Shown piece by piece: positions 37,455-44,629 of a DNA stretch of 45,697 nt (position 1 is the stretch's first letter; the number at the start of each line of letters is the position of its first letter). Position numbers and translations under genes: made by a program. Source of the DNA: Candidatus Cloacimonadota bacterium (GTDB taxonomy: Bacteria; Cloacimonadota; Cloacimonadia; Cloacimonadales; TCS61); contig JAIPGO010000021.1 of NCBI GenBank assembly GCA_021736135.1, positions 1 to 45,697 on the forward strand, in the 5' to 3' direction. Below the pieces are notes generated by a model. The model ran no database searches. It saw only the letters and a list, made by a program, of their open reading frames with translations, and had not been told where the DNA came from.

Positions 37455-38795
37455 TCAAATTATTGTTGCCGACAATATAACTCTTTCTATTCCAATACAT
37501 GATAGATTAATATAACCAAACATTCGATTAAAGTACTCTTCTTGATCTTTGTTAATAAATCGCAGCTTATTTGCTAATGCATTGGTATTGTTATAATTAT
37601 AAGCTATGTTCAAAGTATTTACATTTAGTGTTATTTCTGTCGACGCACATTGACATTCATATCTAAAATTGCTACTATAACGATGAGGTGTGTTAACTAA
37701 ATTTGGCCTTTCGAATTCTTCAATCAGATCTGATAAGGTTATAATACAAGATAAGGGATCCTGGTCAAATTCAAGTCTTAATTGATTATACTCAGGTTGA
37801 TATTCCTTATTACCTAAATATACTGATTTCATATCATGCATCAAAATGCCAAGAGCAGCCCATTCCACACATAATTGACTTAACGATAAATTTTCCAGTG
37901 CAGGATATTCTCTAATAATATCATTTAGATACAAATATCCCAGAGCACCTGAGAAACCGTGCGTTTTAGCAATAGATGTAGATATCATATTGTTTTGTTC
38001 CTCTTGCCAATTGCAAGGCACATCATTTGACAATGCTCTGTAACCATTGAAAGGATAAAATATCAACCGATTTTTATACATCTCATAAACTGATTTTGAA
38101 TTACTTATAGTATTAGTCGGCGAGAAATCTGCTGAACTAAGACAATGCTTAAGTCTGTTAATATATTGCCACGGATATCCAATATCATGAAAAAGAGCAG
38201 CAACGTATGCTGTCTCAAAAAAAAGCATTTTCCAAAGTTCTCTATTCAATACATTATCATTATCAAACAAGTCTCGTTCAGAAGGAAAATCATTATTCAT
38301 ATTGTTAACATAGTTTCTAAAATACTCCATCTTAGGAGATTTTAAGATTTGATCAACACAGTGTTCCAATAGACTTGTACCATTGATATCAAATGATTCT
38401 CCATAATTTCCTCCTCCAAGAAGTTTATAAACAATATAAGCAGTCAATGGTTGATGTACGGCATGATCTCTGCTGAAATCTTTATGGAAATCAACGATTG
38501 ATAGCCAGTCATCAATTAACACCTCAGGTAGAATGAATCTATAAGAGGGGAAAATCCTTTCAGAATAACTTTGAGTATTAGTTTGTGCTGGATAAACTTT
38601 ATCATTATATTCAACTCCAGTTCTTTTCCTCAACTCACTAAATGCAGTTTCTATACTTATCCCTGTTTTTTTATGTTTTTCTTCGAGTACATTATATTTC
38701 CTGCGATCCCATCTTAAATATCTAAAGAAGTTTTGAGGAAGATCAGCAGAATTTGTAGAAAACCTAAGAAAGTCATTGTAATTAAAATCCATCAT
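37455..38795 (-). CDS. HD-domain protein, probable metal-dependent phosphohydrolase
   Basis: A 446-residue protein with a full HD-superfamily ligand set in order: His111/His114 (RDHAVHQ), His203-Asp204 (ALFHDIGYPW), His279 (KTHGFSGA), His320 (GILMHDMK) and Asp356 (ITLSDLIEEF). This H-HD-H-H-D pattern is that of two-metal HD enzymes acting on nucleotides or cyclic nucleotides; which substrate cannot be read. The N-terminal 90 and C-terminal 80 residues are not recognised. Its ATGA start overlaps the stop of the ParA-like gene, so the two proteins are made together and probably work together; 77 bases separate it from the nuclease-NACHT gene. Confidence 0.8.
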   Translation of the reverse strand: MMDFNYNDFLRFSTNSADLPQNFFRYLRWDRRKYNVLEEKHKKTGISIETAFSELRKRTGVEYNDKVYPAQTNTQSYSERIFPSYRFILPEVLIDDWLSIVDFHKDFSRDHAVHQPLTAYIVYKLLGGGNYGESFDINGTSLLEHCVDQILKSPKMEYFRNYVNNMNNDFPSERDLFDNDNVLNRELWKMLFFETAYVAALFHDIGYPWQYINRLKHCLSSADFSPTNTISNSKSVYEMYKNRLIFYPFNGYRALSNDVPCNWQEEQNNMISTSIAKTHGFSGALGYLYLNDIIREYPALENLSLSQLCVEWAALGILMHDMKSVYLGNKEYQPEYNQLRLEFDQDPLSCIITLSDLIEEFERPNLVNTPHRYSSNFRYECQCASTEITLNVNTLNIAYNYNNTNALANKLRFINKDQEEYFNRMFGYINLSCIGIERVILSATII

Positions 38796-40861
38796 TCATT
38801 CCCCATTTTCCATTCCACCAAAATATTTTTAAGAACTTCTTGAAAATCTTTCATATATCTTGCACTTTTCAAACTCTTCAATAATTCATTGTCTGCTCTG
38901 GAATGTGGAATAGTCTTATCTATTATTACACTATCAAGAATAGGTTTTATGTTAGGGTATAAGGTGTCCGAACTAAGTTCATTATCAAATGTAACTGTTC
39001 TCATTACATTGATAAAAAACTTGATGTCTTTATCTATATCGATATACCTAAGTTGTGCTCTACAAACCGCTTTATAGAATTCCACTGCATTTTCTTCTCG
39101 AATTCTCATCGGAAAGTCCAATTTGTAAAATAACTTCTCATATTCCATATAGTCTTTTTCTTCATTAGAAATCTCTGATATAAGAAAATCTCTAAATGAT
39201 AAATCCCTCTTTCTCTTTTTTCCTCTGTAAATTTCGTTTGCCCTTCTTACTTGAAATGAAACAAATTCTCTAAAAAACATAATGCCTTCATGTTTAACAA
39301 ATTTAAATGGCAATGCTGTTGCGATCAAACCAATAATTATTACATTGTTGCGTAAGCTCTGTTGTGTATTCTCAAAATCGTCTTCTTCGAATCTGAGTCC
39401 TTCTAACTCTCTAAATTCTCTATAAATAAAATGTATCATCTCAAAATTGACGTATCTATCATCATTTGGGTTTCGAAGATCATAATCATAGATTTCATAT
39501 TCATCAAGAAAATCATTGAATAAATGACGTATTCGATTTAATGGAGCTTGCGGAAACCATTCGTTATCAATTAATTTAGAGGTATTCCATGGCATATTTC
39601 TGCTTATATTATCAATTAAGCTTTCTAATTTGTCCTGAAACATTTTAACTTTTTTGCTAAACAATATGATATCATTTTCAGGATCAATACCCATCGGAGT
39701 TTTCATCTTTCCTTTATCTAATTCTTGCAGATAATTGTCCTCAATTTTGCGAATACTATTTTCCAGATTAGTAAATTGACCTTTGAGAGTTCTTAAGCTA
39801 TATTTGTTTGAATATTCACGATCTACTATCATTGAGGATTGATAAAATTGAAAATTGATATTGTCATCGTAGTAAACAATGTTATTATTCTTGCTTTTGA
39901 TGTTATGTAAATCCAATAGTTCATTAAATTCGTCATTTTCTTTTCCAATAGATTCATTAAAATTAAATGAGACAAGATTATCACGGATTTCCAATATTAC
40001 TTTGTTAATTAATAATGCCTGATAAAACTTTATCCTATCAATATCAGCATTATTTATTATTGAAGGCTGATATAAAATTTTAAACTCATTTCTTACTGAA
40101 TCAGATATTAGTCTTTGGTAAAATTGTTTTTCTTCTTTGTTATCAGGATCAAATTTCGGTACAATGTTTTTCTTTGCCTCTATGTATTTCTTTGCTCCCG
40201 ATAGTTTATTTTTAAACATTGAATGTAAATCTTTAATTGCTTTACTGCATGAAAGGAAATCTTGTTCATCTAAAGAAGAAATTGTTAAGAATTTTCCATT
40301 TGCTGTACCTATGTCAGTCAACCATTCATGAATTTCAGGATTTATTCCGACATAACCAGGAGAGTTATCAAAAATAATAACCGTTTTATCTTTTCCACAC
40401 TCCGTGGAAAATGAATCACACAATTTCTTTAAAAATTCCACAAACCAATATGCATGCAACTCATCAAACAGGATACTGGGATTGCATATCAACCTGTTTT
40501 TCCCATTCATATCATAGATTTCAGAACCAAAAATATTTATTTTATCTTTAATGATCACAAAATCTTCTTCCTTATCATTGCTGCTTGCTATCTGCCATTT
40601 AGGTAATAATTTCCCAATCATAAAACATTCTTTATACAACCTTAAGAGATTATCACCATTCTCACTAATCTTTACAATATTCTTCTTATCTCTCCAGTAA
40701 GTTGACTCCAAAGCATATTTAATGTTAGTTCCTGTAATATCCACATCAATTAACAATACAGCATATCCCATTTCAAGAAGAAGACTAGATAAATTCAATG
40801 CAGCAGTAGTTTTTCCAACCCCACCTTTTCGTGACTCAACACTAATAATCTTGTAATTCAT
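38792..40861 (-). CDS. ParA/MinD-like ATPase with large C-terminal extension
   Basis: A 689-residue protein. The N-terminus MNYKIISVESRKGGVGKTT is a classical deviant Walker A with the signature lysine (Lys12, Lys17), followed by VLLIDVDITGTNIKYALE and VIIFDNSPGY (Walker A' and B regions). Beyond about residue 270 there is a long helical region with no match I know, far exceeding a plasmid ParA (about 250-400). No ParB gene or parS-like repeat is nearby, and the gene leads an operon with an HD enzyme and STAND proteins, so segregation is unlikely. I chose ATG 40861 because AGGATGG lies five bases before it and ParA proteins begin at this point; in-frame ATGs at 40870 and 40906 are possible. 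Confidence 0.82.
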   Translation of the reverse strand: MNYKIISVESRKGGVGKTTAALNLSSLLLEMGYAVLLIDVDITGTNIKYALESTYWRDKKNIVKISENGDNLLRLYKECFMIGKLLPKWQIASSNDKEEDFVIIKDKINIFGSEIYDMNGKNRLICNPSILFDELHAYWFVEFLKKLCDSFSTECGKDKTVIIFDNSPGYVGINPEIHEWLTDIGTANGKFLTISSLDEQDFLSCSKAIKDLHSMFKNKLSGAKKYIEAKKNIVPKFDPDNKEEKQFYQRLISDSVRNEFKILYQPSIINNADIDRIKFYQALLINKVILEIRDNLVSFNFNESIGKENDEFNELLDLHNIKSKNNNIVYYDDNINFQFYQSSMIVDREYSNKYSLRTLKGQFTNLENSIRKIEDNYLQELDKGKMKTPMGIDPENDIILFSKKVKMFQDKLESLIDNISRNMPWNTSKLIDNEWFPQAPLNRIRHLFNDFLDEYEIYDYDLRNPNDDRYVNFEMIHFIYREFRELEGLRFEEDDFENTQQSLRNNVIIIGLIATALPFKFVKHEGIMFFREFVSFQVRRANEIYRGKKRKRDLSFRDFLISEISNEEKDYMEYEKLFYKLDFPMRIREENAVEFYKAVCRAQLRYIDIDKDIKFFINVMRTVTFDNELSSDTLYPNIKPILDSVIIDKTIPHSRADNELLKSLKSARYMKDFQEVLKNILVEWKMGNE

Positions 40862-41042
40862 GTTTTCCATCCTGATTAATCTCAATTCAATGTTTACTTT
40901 TGGCATTTTATTTCATCAATTTCACTCTTTCGTAAATTCACTTTCCTTTTAAAATCTAATCTCAACAAATATTATAGCTTCGTACACGTCAAGTAATATT
41001 CCTTATTCCTATATCAAATAATCAAAGGAGACGACTAATTGT

Positions 41043-41077
41043 AATTGAAAATTTAAGATGTAAAATTGAAAATTATG
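41043..41077 (+). repeat. AT-rich heptamer array
   Basis: AATTGAA, AATTTAA, GATGTAA, AATTGAA, AATTATG; the same words as at 24047. Confidence 0.7.
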
Positions 41078-41449
41078 GTCGAGATCAAGAAATCAGGAAA
41101 ATGGGATATCCGTCTTCATTTTAATACGATCCGGCAAGCGTGAGAAAGAGACAGTTCACTTTCAAACCACACATTTAAACAATCTAACTATTAAGCGGCT
41201 CAGAATATAATCAGAGTTTTATTTTTCTGACATATTTCTGCTCTTTCAAGCTTCTTGAGAAATACTTTTAAAATACCTTTAATCCCGGAATATCTACAAA
41301 TTTAAGCATACTTGTAAATTATCGTCAAATATTGTGCCTTATTTCGTAATTCAAATTCATTTTTCTATACATCATGTGGAGTTAGAGCAACCCGGAAAAT
41401 CATAAGCTTATTCAATATATCCTCTTTCAATTTTTATTGAGCCCTTACT

Positions 41450-41503
41450 GAGTGCCCCTATCACGTGATAACATTTTTATGTTATCACGTGATAGGGGCA
41501 CTC
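41450..41503. repeat. Large perfect inverted repeat (25-bp arms, TTTT loop)
   Basis: The left arm 41450-41474 (GAGTGCCCCTATCACGTG, then ATAACAT) is the exact complement of 41479-41503, with only TTTT between. Imperfect pairing continues outward for about 20 bases on each side (CAATTTTTATTGAG against its near mirror). Each arm contains the 12-base palindrome TATCACGTGATA (41459-41470, 41483-41494). It is not followed by a T run on either strand, so it does not look like an ordinary terminator. Confidence 0.9.
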
Positions 41504-41594
41504 AATAGGAGGTCAGTAATAATTGAAAGAAGGTGGAAGGAATTGAGGGAAGCGAAATTGTGAAGATGAGAAAGGGCGAAGGGGTGAAAATGGG

Positions 41595-41614
41595 TCTTCA
41601 CTACGTTCAGCGTG
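41595..41614 (-). repeat. Dispersed imperfect palindrome (TGAACG element)
   Basis: TCTTCACTACGTTCAGCGTG, the exact complement of 44558-44577 and a close variant of 27313 and 27615. Confidence 0.7.
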
Positions 41615-41687
41615 AATTGTGATGAGTGAATGGAAAGTTAGAAATCAAATTTAATCATGGCAGGGATGCTTTGGAAACGATGAGAAT

Positions 41688-41711
41688 ATCAAACTGGAAA
41701 GTTTGATCTAC
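41688..41711 (-). repeat. REP-like hairpin with GTAG foot
   Basis: On the minus strand GTAG (41708-41711) precedes the perfect stem ATCAAACT/AGTTTGAT with loop TTCC. The preceding bases on the plus strand (GCAGGGATGC, GGAAACG) resemble those before the 44321 copy. Confidence 0.7.
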
Positions 41712-42016
41712 ATTGATAGATAGCCTTGAGTCGTGAATAGTGTGTCGTTTAACTAAGAAATTATCTGCTTAATCCGTAGCCTACCAGTGACCAAATAGCG
41801 ACCTACCTGCATCTTTATGTCTCGTGAAGAACGGGCTCAGATTGCGTGAAGGTTGAAATAACGGTTTCATTTTATCAAGGATGTCATAAACCCACTTTGT
41901 GCAGTAAGCGCTTACCACTGATATTCTGTCATTTTAGGCAGAATATTTTTTCCACCTTATTGGAAATCATTGGGAGTTATATGTTTACACTATAAAAGAA
42001 TGTTTTCATTTCTTCC

Positions 42017-42060
42017 TTCCGTGTTTTCAGTGCCTTCAGTGGTTCAAAAATCTTCCTTTT
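42017..42060 (+). repeat. Three-unit 9-nt array abutting the rloB stop
   Basis: TTCCGTGTT, TTCAGTGCC, TTCAGTGGT, then TCAAAAATCTTCC; same design as at 72-117. The tail ends one base before the rloB stop codon. Confidence 0.7.
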
Positions 42061-42061
42061 C

Positions 42062-42766
42062 TTATTTCTTTAAATGCAGATTTAATTCCTCAACCAGTTC
42101 ATCCACATTTGTACAAGGATTATGATTCTGAGGATCATTACAATTATGAAATACCCTTAATCTTTTTGCGTTTTCAATTGCAAATCTTTGACCTTCAGCT
42201 CCATTTTTATTAACTGACAGTTCCTGCAGAAAATCATACATTCCGGTGTCATTCTTCTTATACTTTTTTCCCATTTTTTTCGTTAGCATTGCTTTAAATC
42301 GGGATCTACTAATACCGCTTGTGTGATAATCATAATGCAACAAATACCATAACTCAAAAGCTTCATTTGAATATGCGATTTTTATCTGAATCTTCCTGCC
42401 AACCTTCTTCTCATATCTTTTATTCAACTTCTCCTGTTCGGTAGAAATTGTCACAAATGCCTGGTTATAATTCTCTTGTGGGAAATCATCGTGATCAAAT
42501 ACACACCAAAGATGCTCATAATATTTGCCATCATTTGCATAATCTTTCCAAATCTCTACCGCATCACGAACTAGAAAGTCCGTATTATTGCCCAGACCGA
42601 TTATTTCCACAACAACGCCGGAAACCTGAAAGCCCTTAAAATAATTTGGTTCTGTCTTTTTACCTTCGCAAACTATCAATATGCTGTTACTATATACCCT
42701 TTCTGATTCTGACTTTCTTGTTAATTCGCTTGCCTTCCTCTTACGAAATAGATCATCACTCCCCAT
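42062..42766 (-). CDS. rloB: RloB / AbiLii-like TOPRIM protein
   Basis: A 234-residue protein of the RloB family. The TOPRIM acidic motif is ILIVCEGKKTEPNYF (Glu34), and the second is WCVFDHDDF (Asp91, Asp93, Asp94), the metal-binding sites of a nuclease/primase fold; NEAFELWYLLHY is the family's other hallmark. RloB partners an ABC-type ATPase (RloA) in AbiL abortive infection and resembles the AriB half of PARIS. GAGGTG precedes the start, two bases after the rloA stop, so the pair is translationally linked. Role in defence is from family knowledge. Confidence 0.88.
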   Translation of the reverse strand: MGSDDLFRKRKASELTRKSESERVYSNSILIVCEGKKTEPNYFKGFQVSGVVVEIIGLGNNTDFLVRDAVEIWKDYANDGKYYEHLWCVFDHDDFPQENYNQAFVTISTEQEKLNKRYEKKVGRKIQIKIAYSNEAFELWYLLHYDYHTSGISRSRFKAMLTKKMGKKYKKNDTGMYDFLQELSVNKNGAEGQRFAIENAKRLRVFHNCNDPQNHNPCTNVDELVEELNLHLKK

Positions 42767-42768
42767 AA

Positions 42769-44076
42769 CTACACCTCGTTAAACAACGCTTCAAAATTTC
42801 CTAAATAAGGTACTGCCCCATATTTACCCATTAAATAATCTTTACTATAAGAGGCATCATTTCTGACTTTCGCATAATCCAAAAGAGAATATAATTCCGA
42901 TGCACCATACTTATCCTTTTCCACAAGATAAATCTGATCTCTCCTAAAATATCTCTTATCCATAATCAGAGTATTGTGAGTAGCAAAAATCAATTGAGCA
43001 TTATTCTTATTAGTGCTTGCCGAATTAAACAAAGAAATAATCAGTAAGAATAAATGCGGGTGTAGTTTAGTATCAATCTCATCGATTATTAAAGTTTCTC
43101 CATCATCAAGAGCTTTCCAGATTACTCCAATAATCGAAAAAAACTTTTTTGTTCCCTCAGATTCTTCTTTCTCAAGATCAAATCCAACCTGGCCAACTAC
43201 TTTATGATCGTTATCATATTTATTTCTTAATAACGTAACTTTCTGATGAAGAATATCATTTACTATTTTATCAAATTTGTCCATATTCTCTTCTTCATTA
43301 AGGGATTTAAAATTTTTGTGCTGATCCTCAATAACGATATCTTCAAATTTTATATCAGCTAATTGGATGAATTTTACAATCTTCTCTTTATATATATCCA
43401 AATTCAGGAGGGAAGCAGTAAAGAAAGTAGGGGTTTCGCCTGTAATAATAGTGATATCTGTTAAATGTAAAAAGAAGCTCATAACCATTTTTGTAATTGG
43501 AGCGTTCTCTCCCTTAATATTTACAATTTGAGAGAGAAATAATGTTGATTTATTGATATTACCTACAGCATTATGGACTTTTTTACCTTCTATAAATTTT
43601 TCTCCAATCTTAATTTCATCCTCAATTCGGGTAAATAATGTCGATTCCTGAGCGGTAAACCTGGCAAAAAGCCATTCAGCCCAAACCTTAGTTCTATCTA
43701 ATTGAAACCCATATCTGAATATAATATTTCCACTCTTCGTTAAACCAGCAGTATCTTTTACAAGAAAAGTCATTTCAAATGTTGATGGTTTATCTAATGT
43801 TTCTTCGCACAATTTAAAATTACTTACTTCAATATCCTTCCCAAATGTACTTTCTTTAGCTGATTTAGAGATAAATTCTGTCATAAATCCCATAGCTTTT
43901 AATAAGTTGCTCTTACCACTTGCATTTGCTCCAAAAACAGCCGCACTTCTCAATATTGAATATTTATCAATAGTAAATACAGCTTCTGGCAAATCCTTAA
44001 TAGCGGAAGCCATCATACTCAATTTAGCTCTTTCTTTGAAGGACAGATAATTCTCAACCTGAAATTCTAATAACAT
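42769..44076 (-). CDS. rloA: RloA / AbiLi-like AAA ATPase
   Basis: A 435-residue ATPase of the SMC/ABC-like AAA_15/21 group. Walker A is FGANASGKSNLLKA (49-57), the signature-bearing middle is helical, Walker B is TLIIDEIDTKLHPHL, and the H-loop is LIFATHNTLIMD. The N-terminus MLLEFQVENYLSFKE is typical of this group. Partners the downstream TOPRIM protein. GAGGTG lies seven bases before the ATG. No type I restriction genes, with which rlo genes were first noted, are in the window. Adjacent defence genes support a defence role. Confidence 0.88.
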   Translation of the reverse strand: MLLEFQVENYLSFKERAKLSMMASAIKDLPEAVFTIDKYSILRSAAVFGANASGKSNLLKAMGFMTEFISKSAKESTFGKDIEVSNFKLCEETLDKPSTFEMTFLVKDTAGLTKSGNIIFRYGFQLDRTKVWAEWLFARFTAQESTLFTRIEDEIKIGEKFIEGKKVHNAVGNINKSTLFLSQIVNIKGENAPITKMVMSFFLHLTDITIITGETPTFFTASLLNLDIYKEKIVKFIQLADIKFEDIVIEDQHKNFKSLNEEENMDKFDKIVNDILHQKVTLLRNKYDNDHKVVGQVGFDLEKEESEGTKKFFSIIGVIWKALDDGETLIIDEIDTKLHPHLFLLIISLFNSASTNKNNAQLIFATHNTLIMDKRYFRRDQIYLVEKDKYGASELYSLLDYAKVRNDASYSKDYLMGKYGAVPYLGNFEALFNEV

Positions 44077-44236
44077 GATACACCTCGTTTTTTATTCAAT
44101 GCCAATATCGTCATCATTTAAGATTATTGTCAATGTTTTTGTGAATATTTCTCATATTTGTTGGTTTTAATCTTACTTCATACCATTATTCATCTCTTTA
44201 GCAGGTAGTTTTTCATTATGTCGCTTAATATTGTAG

Positions 44237-44266
44237 CTTAATCTTTCCAGATTAAGTCTTTTTTTT
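44237..44266 (+). terminator. Terminator-like hairpin without an obvious gene
   Basis: Perfect eight-base stem CTTAATCT/AGATTAAG with loop TTCC, followed by TC and eight T on the plus strand. No plus-strand gene ends here, so it may end an unannotated small RNA or be chance. Confidence 0.5.
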
Positions 44267-44320
44267 GATTGATAACAGAAGAAATAATCAGGGCAAGATG
44301 CCCTGGGAACGGTAAGAAAT

Positions 44321-44344
44321 ATCAAACTGGGAAGTTTGATCTAC
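44321..44344 (-). repeat. REP-like hairpin with GTAG foot
   Basis: On the minus strand GTAG (44341-44344) precedes the perfect stem ATCAAACT/AGTTTGAT with loop TCCC. A smaller hairpin GGGCA-AGA-TGCCC sits about 20 bases away at 44291-44303, giving a two-hairpin arrangement. Confidence 0.75.
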
Positions 44345-44410
44345 ATACTTTTATCTTTAATTATCAGCAAATTCCGCAGTTGTCATTTTAGATATGACTA
44401 TTCAATATCT

Positions 44411-44523
44411 CTCTGTGAACTCTGTGCCTCTGTGGTGAAAAATCTTCTCTTCGCATTTTCGCTCCCTCGCATAGTCGCTAAGTCCCTCTCTCGTTGTTCT
44501 CTGTGGTGAAAAATCTTCTTTTA
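44411..44523 (+). repeat. Long octamer array
   Basis: After one 9-mer (CTCTGTGAA) the phase is 8: CTCTGTGC, CTCTGTGG, TGAAAAAT, CTTCTCTT, CGCATTTT, CGCTCCCT, CGCATAGT, CGCTAAGT, CCCTCTCT, one 7-mer, then CTCTGTGG, TGAAAAAT, CTTCTTTT. The three-word block CTCTGTGG-TGAAAAAT-CTTCT occurs twice, about 70 bases apart. Confidence 0.7.
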
Positions 44524-44557
44524 GTATTTTCCGAATCACGAGTTTCGGATTTCGGAT

Positions 44558-44577
44558 CACGCTGAACGTAGTGAAGA
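44558..44577 (+). repeat. Dispersed imperfect palindrome (TGAACG element)
   Basis: CACGCTGAACGTAGTGAAGA, complement of 41595-41614; differs at two positions from the copies at 27313 and 27615. Confidence 0.7.
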
Positions 44578-44582
44578 ATATA

Positions 44583-44626
44583 CAGAAAACTGCGTTTTCT
44601 GGCATTAGCGGGAGCTAATGCACTCC
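44583..44626 (-). repeat. REP-like hairpin pair with GGAG foot
   Basis: On the minus strand GGAG (44623-44626) and T precede the perfect stem GCATTAGC/GCTAATGC with loop TCCC (44602-44621). Directly beyond is a second perfect hairpin CAGAAAAC/GTTTTCTG with a three-base loop (44583-44601). Both lie just 3' of the secreted-protein gene. Confidence 0.75.
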
Positions 44627-44629
44627 ATA

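Larger units (their letters stand above)
40862..42061. other. Non-coding region with hairpins between the defence operons
   Basis: About 1.2 kb with no supported gene. From left to right: the presumed promoter zone of the ParA-led operon, a heptamer array (41043), a very large inverted repeat (41450-41503), a TGAACG palindrome (41595), a REP-like hairpin (41688), a half copy of the 265 repeat (41888-41907) and a nonamer array that abuts the rloB stop (42017). Confidence 0.6.
44077..44629. other. Intergenic region with REP-like and octamer repeats
   Basis: Holds the rloA promoter (not resolved), a terminator-like hairpin, two REP-like hairpins (44321, 44602), a further hairpin (44583-44601), a TGAACG palindrome (44558) and a long octamer array (44411-44523). 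No gene is supported; a short minus-strand frame at 44402-44605 is repeat DNA. Confidence 0.65.

Noticed and set aside
38792-40861. Plasmid partition locus
   Set aside because: No ParB, no centromere-like repeats, and the ATPase has a 400-residue extension and an HD partner.
41450-41503. Rho-independent terminator
   Set aside because: Neither strand has a T tract after the stem, and the stem is far longer than needed.
44402-44605. Minus-strand protein of 67 residues
   Set aside because: It is the translation of the octamer array and REP-like hairpins.
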